From [Eubacterium] yurii (GTDB lineage: Bacteria > Bacillota > Clostridia > Peptostreptococcales > Filifactoraceae): 33,050 nucleotides of DNA. Below the pieces are notes generated by a model that made no database searches, was not told the origin of the DNA, and saw only the letters and a list, made by a program, of their open reading frames with translations. Position 1 is the first letter of the stretch; the number at the start of each line of letters is the position of its first letter. Location: contig FUZS01000024.1 of the NCBI GenBank assembly GCA_900167215.1, forward strand, positions 1-33,050, read 5' to 3'. This document shows positions 7,287 through 15,706 of the stretch, piece by piece. Position numbers and translations under genes: made by a program.

Positions 7287-8402
7287 ATGGAAAAATTAAA
7301 TAGCGTAAATGATGTGGAATTTGCGGGAAATTATAAGTTATCCAATGATAACATCAATCCCATACTTGAAATTTCCGTAAATTTAAAAGCTTCGGATGTG
7401 CACTTATCTGTGGGTACACCTCCGCTTGTCAGAGTCAATGGTAAACTGACTCCACTAAGTAGAAACATATTGACACCTCCAGATACAGTGGCTCTTGTAA
7501 GACAGATACTATCCCCTACAAAGTTCAGTACTTTGCAGGAAAAAGGGGAAATAGACTTTTCATATTCTTACGGAACTTTGGGAAGGTTTAGGGTTAATGT
7601 ATTCAGACAAAGGGGAACATACTGTATAGTAATGAGACTTATAAACAATGTGATTCCTGATATGTCTTCACTTGGATTGCCTTCAGTAATTAAAAGTCTT
7701 TGCGAGCTTAAGAGAGGACTTATTCTTGTAACAGGACCTACAGGATCTGGTAAGTCTACGACACTTGCATCTATGATGAAAAATATGAATCAAAGCAGAA
7801 ATGCTCATATAATTACTATAGAAGACCCAATAGAGTATATTCATACACATGGAACATGTGTTGTAAATCAAAGGGAAATAGGTATGGACACTGAAAACTT
7901 TGCCAATGCTCTTAGGGCTTGTCTGAGAGAGGATCCAGATATAATTCTGGTAGGGGAGATGCGTGACCCTGAAACAATATCTACTGCAATAACTGCAGCG
8001 GAAACAGGTCACTTGGTTATGTCTACATTGCATACCATAGGTGCTGCAAAAACAATGGATAGAATTATAGACAGTTTTGAGCCATACCAACAACAACAAA
8101 TTAAAACTCAGTTGGCAGGTATGATTGAGGCGGTCATATCCCAACAGTTAGTTCCTACAGTAGATGGCAAATCAAGAGTTGCTGCCCTTGAAATAATGCT
8201 TGCTACACCGGCAATAAGAAACCTTATACGTGAAGGAAAGACACATCAAATTCAAACCATAATACAAACTGGTTCAAATGTAGGTATGATAACAATGGAC
8301 AAAAGCTTGATTAACCTGTATAAGAGACATAAGATAACTTTAGACTCTGTGAAAAAATTTGCGGTTGATCAGGAAGCAATATCAAAAGAGTTAGGGGTGT
8401 AA
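7287..8402 (+). CDS. pilT: Type IV pilus retraction ATPase PilT
   Basis: Hexameric ATPase that drives pilus retraction and twitching motility. Walker A GPTGSGKST starts at residue 150; the Asp box is IEDPIEY, Walker B DIILVGEMRD and the His box GHLVMSTLHT. The diagnostic PilT motif AIRNLIRE is present near the C-terminus, and the zinc cysteines of PilB are absent. The start is set at ATG 7287 with AAAAGGG 8 bases upstream (371 residues); an upstream TTG at 7254 has no ribosome site. Family proteins are about 350 residues. It lies 41 bases after pilB and 3 bases before pilC. Confidence 0.95.
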   Translation: MEKLNSVNDVEFAGNYKLSNDNINPILEISVNLKASDVHLSVGTPPLVRVNGKLTPLSRNILTPPDTVALVRQILSPTKFSTLQEKGEIDFSYSYGTLGRFRVNVFRQRGTYCIVMRLINNVIPDMSSLGLPSVIKSLCELKRGLILVTGPTGSGKSTTLASMMKNMNQSRNAHIITIEDPIEYIHTHGTCVVNQREIGMDTENFANALRACLREDPDIILVGEMRDPETISTAITAAETGHLVMSTLHTIGAAKTMDRIIDSFEPYQQQQIKTQLAGMIEAVISQQLVPTVDGKSRVAALEIMLATPAIRNLIREGKTHQIQTIIQTGSNVGMITMDKSLINLYKRHKITLDSVKKFAVDQEAISKELGV

Positions 8403-8405
8403 AGG

Positions 8406-9614
8406 ATGCCTAAATATAATTATATTGAAATAGATTCAGCTGATAAAATAGTACAAGGTACTATGGAAGCCGGATCAAGTGGTGAAGTTATTTCTCTGAT
8501 GAAGAGCAGAGGTTCAAGACCTATTGAAGTAAGTGAAGATATAAAAGGACTTGGCGGTGTTAACATCACTGTAGGTAAGAGAAGAATAAAATCTAAGGAT
8601 TTGTCAGTTTTTTCAAAACAGTTATATACAATGCTACACGCAGGTATGCCTCTTCTTACTTGTATTGAAACACTTAAAGATCAAGTTCAAAGTAAGTTGT
8701 TGAGGGAAAAGCTAATAGAAATCTATCAAGATCTACAAAAAGGTGCTATATTTTCAACGGCTCTGCAAAAGCATGGTGAAGCATTTCCTGAACTTTTTAT
8801 ATCAATGGTAAGGTCAGGAGAACTTACTGGTAATATGGATGGTGTATTAAATAACCTGTCTACACACTATCAAAAAGAAGCAAGGCTTCAAGCTCAAATT
8901 AGAAGTGCCATGATATATCCTATTATAGTTTTAATAGTTGCAATAGGCGTTACCGTGTTTATGCTTGTAAAATTAGTCCCTATGTTTAAATCGTTCTTTA
9001 GAGGCAAGGCATTGCCTGGTATAACTCAATTTGTAGTTAATCTCAGCGACTTTATGATAGCTAAATGGTATATAATTATAGCTGTGGTAGTAGGTGTAGC
9101 TTTTCTAATTAACAGATATGTTTCCACACCGGTGGGTAGGATGCAGTTTGATACAAATAAGTTACGTCTTCCTGGTGTTGGCAGTCTTATGAAAACTATT
9201 GCGTCATCAAGATTTGCATCTACATTATCAGTACTTATAAGCTCAGGTATACCTATAATTCAGGCTATTGAGTCATCTGGTCAGGTTACAAACAATGTAT
9301 TTATTCAAAAAAATATGACTTATGCTATAGATAATATTAAAAAGGGTTCTCCTATGTCTGTAGAACTAAAGAAACTTGAAATTTTTCCACCAATGATGAT
9401 TTCCATGCTTAAGATAGGTGAAGAATCTGGTGCCATAGATTCAATGCTACAAAAGACATCAGATTTCTTCGAAGAAGAATTGGAAGAAGCAATCAAGAGA
9501 ATGACTTCAATGATGGAACCGTTGATAATTATATTAGTCGGAGGAATCGTTGCAGTAGTATTGATTTCCGTATACTTGCCTATGTTCGATATGTCAACAA
9601 TGGGAGTAAGTTAA
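8406..9614 (+). CDS. pilC: Type IV pilus inner-membrane platform protein PilC
   Basis: Polytopic platform protein (GspF family) that couples the PilB/PilT motors to pilin insertion. Two T2SSF repeats are visible: one from about residue 65 (FSKQLYTMLHAGMPLLTCI) and one from about 265 (FASTLSVLISSGIPIIQAI). There are membrane segments around 165-190, 215-235 and at the C-terminus (IIILVGGIVAVVLISVYLPM). Its 402 residues are typical. The ribosome site (GGGGTG ... AAAGG) lies over the end of pilT, implying coupling. No pilins, prepilin peptidase or PilMNO genes are nearby, so the rest of the machine must be elsewhere if it is functional. Confidence 0.95.
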   Translation: MPKYNYIEIDSADKIVQGTMEAGSSGEVISLMKSRGSRPIEVSEDIKGLGGVNITVGKRRIKSKDLSVFSKQLYTMLHAGMPLLTCIETLKDQVQSKLLREKLIEIYQDLQKGAIFSTALQKHGEAFPELFISMVRSGELTGNMDGVLNNLSTHYQKEARLQAQIRSAMIYPIIVLIVAIGVTVFMLVKLVPMFKSFFRGKALPGITQFVVNLSDFMIAKWYIIIAVVVGVAFLINRYVSTPVGRMQFDTNKLRLPGVGSLMKTIASSRFASTLSVLISSGIPIIQAIESSGQVTNNVFIQKNMTYAIDNIKKGSPMSVELKKLEIFPPMMISMLKIGEESGAIDSMLQKTSDFFEEELEEAIKRMTSMMEPLIIILVGGIVAVVLISVYLPMFDMSTMGVS

Positions 9615-9629
9615 AAAATAGGAGATAAT

Positions 9630-10976
9630 ATGTCTTTTTTAGAGGATATGACATTGGCACAGCTTAAGGAGTTGGCAAAGGAAAAATCCTTAGCCAACTA
9701 CTCTAAGATGAAAAAAAGTGAATTGATAGAAAGTTTAAACATTCAAAAAAGCATTATAGAGAGTCAAGAATGTGAGCAAGAGGAAAATAAAGAAAATGAT
9801 AGCTCTAAGTCTGTTGTCTCAGACTTAGTCTTAGTTGAAAACTCAAAAAAACAAGGTGAATTGTACGTAGACGAAAATCATGAGATTTCGGGCGGTGTCT
9901 TAGAGATACTGCCCGACGGCTACGGCTTTTTGCGTGGTGGGAACTATCTTTCTACAGAAAATGATGTCTACATGTCGCCAACTCAGATAAGAAGGTTTAA
10001 AATGAAGACTGGCGACTATGTAACAGGAATAGTAAGACCACCTAAAGAGGGAGATAGATTCAGAGCCTTATTATATGTTCATAAGATAAACGGTGAATTA
10101 CCAGAAAAATCACTTAAGAGAGCTTCATTTGATTCTTTGACAGCTTATTATCCTAAAGAAAAATTTAATCTGCAAAAATCTGATGATATTGCTTCAAGGC
10201 TCATTGATATTATAGCTCCTATAGGAAAGGGTCAAAGAGGGCTGATAGTTGCACCTCCCAAGGCAGGAAAGACTACGCTTATAAAGTCTCTTGCAAATTC
10301 CATAAAAAAACATAATGAAGATGTAGAGCTTATTATACTGCTTATTGATGAAAGACCGGAAGAGGTAACAGATATGAAAATGTCTGTTGAAAATGCGGAT
10401 GTAATATACTCGACTTTTGATGAATTACCTTCAAACCATATTAAGGTAGCTGAGATGGTTTTAAATCGTGCTAAGGCTTTGGTGGAATTTAAAAAAGATG
10501 TAGTAATATTGCTTGACAGTATTACAAGACTTGCAAGAGCATATAATATCACAATTCAATCAAGTGGAAAAATCTTATCCGGTGGATTGGATCCAAGCTC
10601 ACTGTACGGACCGAAACAATTTTTCGGTGCGGCAAGGAATCTTAAAGAAGGCGGTTCTTTGACTATAATTGCTACGGCACTTATAGATACTGGCTCAAGA
10701 ATGGATGATGTTATTTTTGAAGAATTCAAAGGTACAGGTAATATGGAACTGACTTTAGACAGAAATATATCACAAAAGAGAATTTTTCCTGCCATTGATA
10801 TAGAAAAGTCAGGAACGAGAAAAGATGAGCTATTACAGTTAGAAAAAGAAAGACAGTTTGCTTCAAATTTAAGGAGAAATCTTGACACTAATAAGAATAT
10901 ATATATCTTGGAAAAATTGATTAAATTGATGAATTTATCTTCAAATGATGAAATAATAAAAAATACCAACTTTTGA
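9630..10976 (+). CDS. rho: Transcription termination factor Rho
   Basis: ATP-dependent RNA helicase that ends transcription. The N-terminal Rho-N/SAP-like helices ([26 protein letters not shown]) are followed by a short acidic insert (about 50-75). The cold-shock RNA-binding domain (about 85-150) is [15 protein letters not shown]. The RecA-like ATPase has the P-loop APPKAGKTT near residue 208, [13 protein letters not shown], Walker [16 protein letters not shown] and the Q/R loop region [18 protein letters not shown]. Its 448 residues are normal. It starts 15 bases after pilC behind AGGAGATAAT, so it is probably co-transcribed with the pilus genes, and it ends in a terminator. Confidence 0.97.
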   Translation: MSFLEDMTLAQLKELAKEKSLANYSKMKKSELIESLNIQKSIIESQECEQEENKENDSSKSVVSDLVLVENSKKQGELYVDENHEISGGVLEILPDGYGFLRGGNYLSTENDVYMSPTQIRRFKMKTGDYVTGIVRPPKEGDRFRALLYVHKINGELPEKSLKRASFDSLTAYYPKEKFNLQKSDDIASRLIDIIAPIGKGQRGLIVAPPKAGKTTLIKSLANSIKKHNEDVELIILLIDERPEEVTDMKMSVENADVIYSTFDELPSNHIKVAEMVLNRAKALVEFKKDVVILLDSITRLARAYNITIQSSGKILSGGLDPSSLYGPKQFFGAARNLKEGGSLTIIATALIDTGSRMDDVIFEEFKGTGNMELTLDRNISQKRIFPAIDIEKSGTRKDELLQLEKERQFASNLRRNLDTNKNIYILEKLIKLMNLSSNDEIIKNTNF

Positions 10977-10977
10977 T

Positions 10978-11023
10978 AAAAAATCTGATAGCAATGGTTA
11001 AAATACTTGTTATCGGATTTTTT
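10978..11023 (+). terminator. Intrinsic terminator after rho
   Basis: AAAAAATC-GATA arms pair with TATC-GATTTTTT (one U-G pair), extended by CAA/TTG, and end in six U residues. It starts 2 bases after the rho stop. Confidence 0.85.
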
Positions 11024-11064
11024 GTGTATTATACTAAAAAATTGTTAAAAAGCTATGTATACTA

Positions 11065-11447
11065 ATACTATTATCTATTTAACTTATGGATATTTTCATT
11101 AATAGTTCTTAAAGAAATAGTGTATGTTTTATGACTTTATAATAAATTCACTAAAAATATTCTATACAATTTTTTAATAGATTTCAGTATAAAAACCTAT
11201 CAAATAGCCATGTGATTTTATAACCGCAAAATTATTGACAATCTGTAAAATATGTAATTTGTTAAAATAACATTCTTGACATTATAAATGGTGATAAGTA
11301 TGATTATATTACATAATACTAATACTAAAATCTAATAAAATAGCGGATAATAAATTTTTAGCGAATCTATAATGAAATCATCAATCATACATATTTTTTT
11401 AAAAACTATTTATGAAGATTATCCATAGATTAAATAGATAATAGTAT
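11065..11447. mobile_element. MITE-like element, family B copy 1 (383 bp)
   Basis: The left end 11065-11110 and the reverse complement of the right end 11402-11447 match over about 45 bases with around seven differences (both begin ATACTATTATCTATTTAA and contain TATGGATA and TTCAT). The interior is non-coding and very AT-rich. A diverged relative lies at 16680-17019, and a lone terminus with a 23-base exact match to the right end is at 30310-30332. No target duplication is evident. It fills most of the 760-bp gap between rho and tetR. Confidence 0.7.
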
Positions 11448-11507
11448 AAAATCTAATAAAACTATAGATAAAATATTTTCTGTACATTTATAACAGAGTC
11501 ATAAATT

Positions 11508-11622
11508 ATACTAACCACAGTTTATAATGTCATATATTTAAATTTATTAAAATATTATTTTTTAGTTTTCAACAACACATCCTTAATATATTTTGTAGGA
11601 CTATTTAATTGGATTTCAGTAT
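11508..11622. repeat. Family A interspersed repeat, uninterrupted copy (115 bp)
   Basis: Runs from ATACTAACCAC to TTTCAGTAT and matches 17097-17139 joined to 17374-17445 at roughly 90 percent, including the stretch CATCCTTAATATATTTT. At the point where the other copy is interrupted by a family C element, this copy has a single TTATTAA, so it records the empty insertion site. Confidence 0.75.
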
Positions 11623-11671
11623 TATATACAATTTTTTATAAAGATGGCAATTTGAGTTTGCAATAACTAAC

Positions 11672-11700
11672 TTGACAAAAAATAAAAATAAGAGTAAAAT
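11672..11700 (+). promoter_or_regulatory. tetR promoter
   Basis: -35 TTGACA (11672-11677), 17-bp spacer, -10 TAAAAT (11695-11700). It lies directly before the palindrome at 11701-11715, which would cover the transcription start. Confidence 0.8.
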
Positions 11701-11715
11701 GATGACACTGTTATC
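11701..11715. promoter_or_regulatory. Putative TetR operator 1
   Basis: The 15-bp palindrome GATGACACTGTTATC (half sites GATRACA/TGTYATC around a central C) immediately follows the -10. A near copy lies before the transporter operon at 12374-12388. Position and shape fit autorepression by the adjacent TetR protein. Confidence 0.6.
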
Positions 11716-11736
11716 AGAGATGGGAGGCGAAATTTA

Positions 11737-12357
11737 TTGATTAGAAGTAATTTTGATGATACTCATACCAAAATACTGGATTGTGGGAAAAAACACTTTC
11801 TTAAAAATGGTTTTGAAAAAGCCAGTTTAAGAGATATATGTAAAGATGCTGGTGTAACTACAGGAGCTTTTTATAGACATTTTATTGATAAAAATGACTT
11901 GTTTGAAGCAATTGTTTCTCCAATAGCTAATAAAATAATAGACAATTTTTTTAAGTATGAAAAAATATCTATTAATGGTATTAGAACAAAGCAAAATGAA
12001 AAGATTGCAGAAGTTCATGTAGATGGTACGATAGAAACGGCACTATTTCTTTTTGATAATAAAGAAATATATGCATTACTAATTAATGGCTCTTTTGGCT
12101 CATCATATGCAAATTTTCTTGAAAAATTAACAGAAATGGAAGACAATACAAGAATAAAAATGCAAGAAGTTTATTCTGTATCGGATAATTCGTATGAACA
12201 TATTAGTAGTAAAGGGTTTCATATAATTAATCACTCTCATTTTCTGGCACTTACAGAAGCGGTATTGCATTCAGAAAATGAGGATGAGCTTATTGAGAAT
12301 GCAAAGCTTGTATCTCGTTTTTTTTCAGGAGGTTGGAAAACTATTAGGGGATATTGA
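11737..12357 (+). CDS. TetR-family transcriptional regulator
   Basis: A 206-residue one-component repressor type. The N-terminal helix-turn-helix (about residues 10-55) is typical: ILDCGKKHFLKNGFEKAS, DICKDAGVTTGAFYRHF, KNDLF. The rest is the helical ligand-binding and dimerisation region with no close relative that I recognise. The start is TTG at 11737, with GGGAGG 9 bases upstream; no ATG serves the conserved N-terminus. It is read in the same direction as the ECF transporter genes that begin 98 bases downstream, and matching palindromes precede both, so it most likely controls itself and that importer. The inducer is unknown. Confidence 0.9.
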   Translation: MIRSNFDDTHTKILDCGKKHFLKNGFEKASLRDICKDAGVTTGAFYRHFIDKNDLFEAIVSPIANKIIDNFFKYEKISINGIRTKQNEKIAEVHVDGTIETALFLFDNKEIYALLINGSFGSSYANFLEKLTEMEDNTRIKMQEVYSVSDNSYEHISSKGFHIINHSHFLALTEAVLHSENEDELIENAKLVSRFFSGGWKTIRGY

Positions 12358-12373
12358 TTTTTTTTGACCAATA

Positions 12374-12388
12374 GATAACAGTGTTAGC
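12374..12388. promoter_or_regulatory. Putative TetR operator 2, before the ECF operon
   Basis: GATAACAGTGTTAGC resembles the inverse of operator 1 (half sites GATAACA/TGTTAKC). It lies within a weak promoter-like sequence (TTGACC 12364-12369; GCATAC 12387-12392, 17-bp spacer), where binding would block transcription. Confidence 0.55.
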
Positions 12389-12455
12389 ATACAGCGTTAC
12401 CGCAAATCAACAATAATTCACGCTAAATCTAAACAAAATTAGGAGGAAATATAAG

Positions 12456-13067
12456 ATGAACAATGAAAAACTAAACAAACTAAAGATGAGGGATATTATT
12501 ACATTGTCTATATTTAATATAGCGATGATTGCAGTAATGCTTGTTACAAAAATGTGTACAATGATGCTTACAACACCTGCATTTGATTATCTTTTTTATG
12601 TAGGCATTATGGGATTACTTTGTGGTCCTATTTTTGTGGTAATGTCCAATAAGGTTGCTAAGAGAGGAACGTATTTAATTACTGGAATATTTGGTGGATT
12701 ATTTATAACAGTAATGGGATCACTATGGTTTTTACCAGTGATGATTGTGGTGGGTATAATATGTGAAATCATTATGGTTGGAGAAAATGCATATAAAACA
12801 CCAAAGAGAAATGCTATTGCATATTCTATATACTGGGGATTATATGCACTTGGTAGTGCTATTCCTATGCTCTTTTTCAAGGAACAATATTTAAATAGTT
12901 TAAAAGAAAGCTATACAGAAGATGGCATTAAGATTTTAGTCAAATTTTATGGTTCTTTAGATATGCTTTTGTTGATTACGATTATTACAATTGTGTTATC
13001 TGCAATTGGATTTATTGTAGGGCAAAAACTTTTGAAAAAGCATATAGAGAAAGCAAAGTTGGTATAG
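12456..13067 (+). CDS. ECF transporter substrate-binding (S) subunit, Trep_Strep/MptD-like family
   Basis: A hydrophobic 203-residue protein with about five or six membrane segments (residues about 14-35, 45-62, 72-105, 120-140, 168-190). It resembles the Trep_Strep (MptD-like) family of putative energy-coupling-factor S components, and lies directly before T and A subunit genes. The S subunit binds the substrate in the membrane; the ligand cannot be read from the sequence. Ribosome site AGGAGG lies 9 bases before the ATG. The stop codon directly abuts the ATG of the next gene, so the three transport genes form one unit. Confidence 0.8.
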   Translation: MNNEKLNKLKMRDIITLSIFNIAMIAVMLVTKMCTMMLTTPAFDYLFYVGIMGLLCGPIFVVMSNKVAKRGTYLITGIFGGLFITVMGSLWFLPVMIVVGIICEIIMVGENAYKTPKRNAIAYSIYWGLYALGSAIPMLFFKEQYLNSLKESYTEDGIKILVKFYGSLDMLLLITIITIVLSAIGFIVGQKLLKKHIEKAKLV

Positions 13068-13736
13068 ATGAGAAAATTAGATAATAGAACATATATTATC
13101 TTATTAGCAGTATCAACAGTATTTTGGTTTTTGTTTTACAAAAACAATCAAATACATTTAAGTGTTGCATTAAACATGATTCTTTTGATGTATATAAGAG
13201 AATATAAAAAGGCTATCAAATTCGTAATTACATATATGACTATGATTCTATTGGCTATTTTGTTTGCGGGTAAGATAGCTTTAATGTATATCATCTTAAA
13301 TATGCTAGCCAGAAGTATTCCTCTAATAATGATTGTTACATGTTTAGTTGTGGGGAATTCTAGTGAGCTTATGTCAAGCTTACAGAAAATAAGGGTTCCC
13401 AAATTTATTATTGTAATGGTTTGTATTATGATAAGGTTCTTTCCGGTTCTAAGTAGAGAAAGAATTTCTATTAGGAATGGTATGAAAGCCAGAGGAGTTT
13501 TTAGAGCTTGGAAAGATTATGTTAGGCATCCATTTTTAGCATATGAGTGTTTTATGGTTCCGTTAATTATTAGATGTATCAAATTGTCTGACGAGCTTGG
13601 AGCTACAGCGGAATTAAGAGGATTAAATACAGATAAGAGTAGAACATGCATATATGAGGTAAATTTTGGGCTAAAGGATGCATTTGTAATTATTATGTAT
13701 GTAACTGCAATAGGATTAATATATTTTGGAGTGTAA
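13068..13736 (+). CDS. ECF transporter transmembrane (T) subunit, EcfT/CbiQ family
   Basis: This 222-residue membrane protein is the coupling subunit between the S protein and the ATPases. Hydrophobic segments occur in the first half and at the C-terminus. The two cytoplasmic coupling-helix signatures of EcfT are visible: MKARG (near residue 143) and ELRGL (near residue 186), each with the Ala/Leu-Arg-Gly core that docks into the ATPases. The ATG directly follows the TAG of the S gene, and its stop is 2 bases before the A gene. Confidence 0.85.
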   Translation: MRKLDNRTYIILLAVSTVFWFLFYKNNQIHLSVALNMILLMYIREYKKAIKFVITYMTMILLAILFAGKIALMYIILNMLARSIPLIMIVTCLVVGNSSELMSSLQKIRVPKFIIVMVCIMIRFFPVLSRERISIRNGMKARGVFRAWKDYVRHPFLAYECFMVPLIIRCIKLSDELGATAELRGLNTDKSRTCIYEVNFGLKDAFVIIMYVTAIGLIYFGV

Positions 13737-13738
13737 TA

Positions 13739-15172
13739 ATGATTGAATTTAAAAAGGTGTATTTTTCTTATAAGGATAGCAATTCATCAATAAAAGATAT
13801 CAGTTTTTCGATAAAACAGGGAGAATGTGTCATTCTTTGTGGCAAATCAGGTTCAGGAAAGAGCACGATTTTGCGCATAGTAAGTGGACTCGCTCCTGTT
13901 TTTTATGACGGAATATTACAAGGAAATATTAAAGTAAATGGACAAATTCCTGCTGAATTGGAATCGGAAGAACGTGCTGAATTATTTGGTGTCGTTTTCC
14001 AAGATCCAAGGAGTCAATTTTTCATGAATACAGTTCAAGACGAGATTTGTTTTGCAGCAGAAAATATTGGAGTTTCCTCGAATAAAATAAAAGAAATGCT
14101 CTATGAGGTTTCAGAATTTATTGGAATTGAAGATTTGCTTTTGAGAAATATTGATGAATTATCTAGCGGTCAAAAGCAAAAAGTTGCAATCGCATCTTCT
14201 TTGATATTGCAACCAAAAGTTTTAATATTAGATGAGCCAACATCTAATTTGGATATTCAAGGGTCTAAGGTGTTGATAGAAATAATAAAAAAAATTAAAG
14301 ATAAAGGAATATCTATTATCATAAGCGAGCATAGGCTTGACTCATTTAAGGAAGTTGCAGATAGGTTTTTATATATAAATAATGGTAAGTTAGACACAAT
14401 TTGGACAAGAAATGAATTTGAAAATCTCAGCGATAAAAAATTATTAAGCATTGGATTAAGACCTAAAACAGTAGAAAAAAATACAAATAATGATATCGAA
14501 AATGATAAGGAGTCACTTTTAGACATTCAATCACTTTCATTTCGTTATAAAAAGACAAATTCAGGAATTGATAACATAAATTTAAAGTTATATAAAGGAG
14601 AAGTTGTTTCGTTGTTAGGTAATAATGGTGCAGGAAAAACTACATTATGTAGAGTTATCAGCGGACTTCTCAGAGAAAAAAAAGGAACAATAAAATATAA
14701 GGGTAAAATATCAAATTGTAATTTAAGAAATAAATTTTGTTATTTTGTTATGCAAGATGCAGATTATCAATTGTATTCAGATTCTGTTTCAGGTGAAATA
14801 GTGTTTGGTAAGAAAGTAACAGAAAAATTGAAAGAAAATCTGATAGAAAGTTTAAATACTTTTAAATTAATGGAACTAAAAGATAGGCATCCGGCTTCTT
14901 TGTCAGGTGGAGAAAAACAGAGAGTTACATTGGCAGCCGCCTATTGTTCGGAGGCTGATATTTATATATTAGATGAACCGACAAGTGGAATGGATGGAGA
15001 TGGGCTTTGTGCAATTATAAGGTGGGTAAAACTCCTTGCTGAGAAAGGGAAAATAGTCATTATTATTACACATGATTTGCTTTTATCTGAAGCAACAAGC
15101 AATAAATCTATTTACTTAGAAGAGGGTAAACAGCTAAAAGATAGGGAAGATACAGGATATGAATATAATTAA
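13739..15172 (+). CDS. ECF transporter ATPase with two fused ABC domains (A1-A2)
   Basis: 477 residues containing two complete nucleotide-binding domains. Domain 1 has Walker A GKSGSGKST (about 35-43), signature LSSGQKQ and Walker B VLILDEPTSNLD. Domain 2 has Walker A GNNGAGKTT (near 296), signature LSGGEKQR and Walker B IYILDEPTSGMD; both have the downstream His switch (SEHR, THDL). It replaces the separate EcfA and EcfA' of other ECF importers. Its position after T and S genes points to an importer module with a dedicated ATPase. It was probably once followed by ABC half-transporters, as a decayed one begins at 15201. Confidence 0.9.
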   Translation: MIEFKKVYFSYKDSNSSIKDISFSIKQGECVILCGKSGSGKSTILRIVSGLAPVFYDGILQGNIKVNGQIPAELESEERAELFGVVFQDPRSQFFMNTVQDEICFAAENIGVSSNKIKEMLYEVSEFIGIEDLLLRNIDELSSGQKQKVAIASSLILQPKVLILDEPTSNLDIQGSKVLIEIIKKIKDKGISIIISEHRLDSFKEVADRFLYINNGKLDTIWTRNEFENLSDKKLLSIGLRPKTVEKNTNNDIENDKESLLDIQSLSFRYKKTNSGIDNINLKLYKGEVVSLLGNNGAGKTTLCRVISGLLREKKGTIKYKGKISNCNLRNKFCYFVMQDADYQLYSDSVSGEIVFGKKVTEKLKENLIESLNTFKLMELKDRHPASLSGGEKQRVTLAAAYCSEADIYILDEPTSGMDGDGLCAIIRWVKLLAEKGKIVIIITHDLLLSEATSNKSIYLEEGKQLKDREDTGYEYN

Positions 15173-15200
15173 GGCAGGCATCGAATAGGTAGGGTAAAGC

Positions 15201-15594
15201 ATGATAAATGTATTTAGAAAAATCTGACTTTTCTTTGGGGCAGAAAAAGGAAATTTAATAAAGTCTACGATTGTGGCATTTTACATTTATTACCGTTCAT
15301 TTTGTGGCAATTTAATATATGTTAGAATGATTGTTTATTCATTAAATTACAAAAAAACACCATTATCTTGCATTTTTGATATTGATGATTAGTTTATTAG
15401 GGAAAATGGTAAAACAAAATATCTTTCAAAGGAAACAAACTCATGAAGAATATTTCATGGTAGCTGATAAAAAATTGAACCTTAGGTACCGGTCGGTATT
15501 ACTTATCAGTGTTCCAGAGTGTTTTCTAAATATAGGTGTGTTTGTTTTAGCTATATTTCTAATTAATATTCATAGCATATTTCAAAAAATATAA
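15201..15594 (+). pseudogene. Decayed ABC half-transporter (membrane-domain remnant)
   Basis: From ATG 15201, with AGGTAGGGTAAAG upstream, the frame reads MINVFRKI, a TGA stop (15225-15227), then FFGAEKGNLIKSTIVAF and on to about 15370. Homology then seems to continue in another frame (15376-15594) as GKMVKQNIFQRKQTHEEYFMVADKKLNLRYRSV, which resembles the THxxYxMxADKRxxxxxRMRYMP region of membrane-fused ABC exporters and siderophore-type half-transporters. At least one nonsense mutation, one frameshift and internal loss are needed, and the ATPase domain is missing. The family call is from remembered motif shape and is moderate. A 72-residue reading of the second part alone (15376-15594) is the alternative. 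Confidence 0.5.
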
Positions 15595-15623
15595 CGATAA
15601 TAAAAATTAATTAAAAATTATTA

Positions 15624-15652
15624 TTGATTTATAACCTGATTTATTGTATAAT
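15624..15652 (+). promoter_or_regulatory. troA-like gene promoter
   Basis: -35 TTGATT (15624-15629), 17-bp spacer, -10 TATAAT (15647-15652). Start expected near 15660. Confidence 0.8.
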
Positions 15653-15660
15653 ATGAAATA

Positions 15661-15678
15661 TCTTAGTAAAAGCTAAGA
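15661..15678. promoter_or_regulatory. Palindrome at the transcription start of the metal-transport gene
   Basis: TCTTAG-6-CTAAGA directly after the -10. In this position it could be the operator of a metal-responsive repressor (MntR/DtxR or Fur type); it does not match a consensus I can name exactly. Confidence 0.4.
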
Positions 15679-15706
15679 AAAATAATTTATAAAATCAGGG
15701 GGCTTT

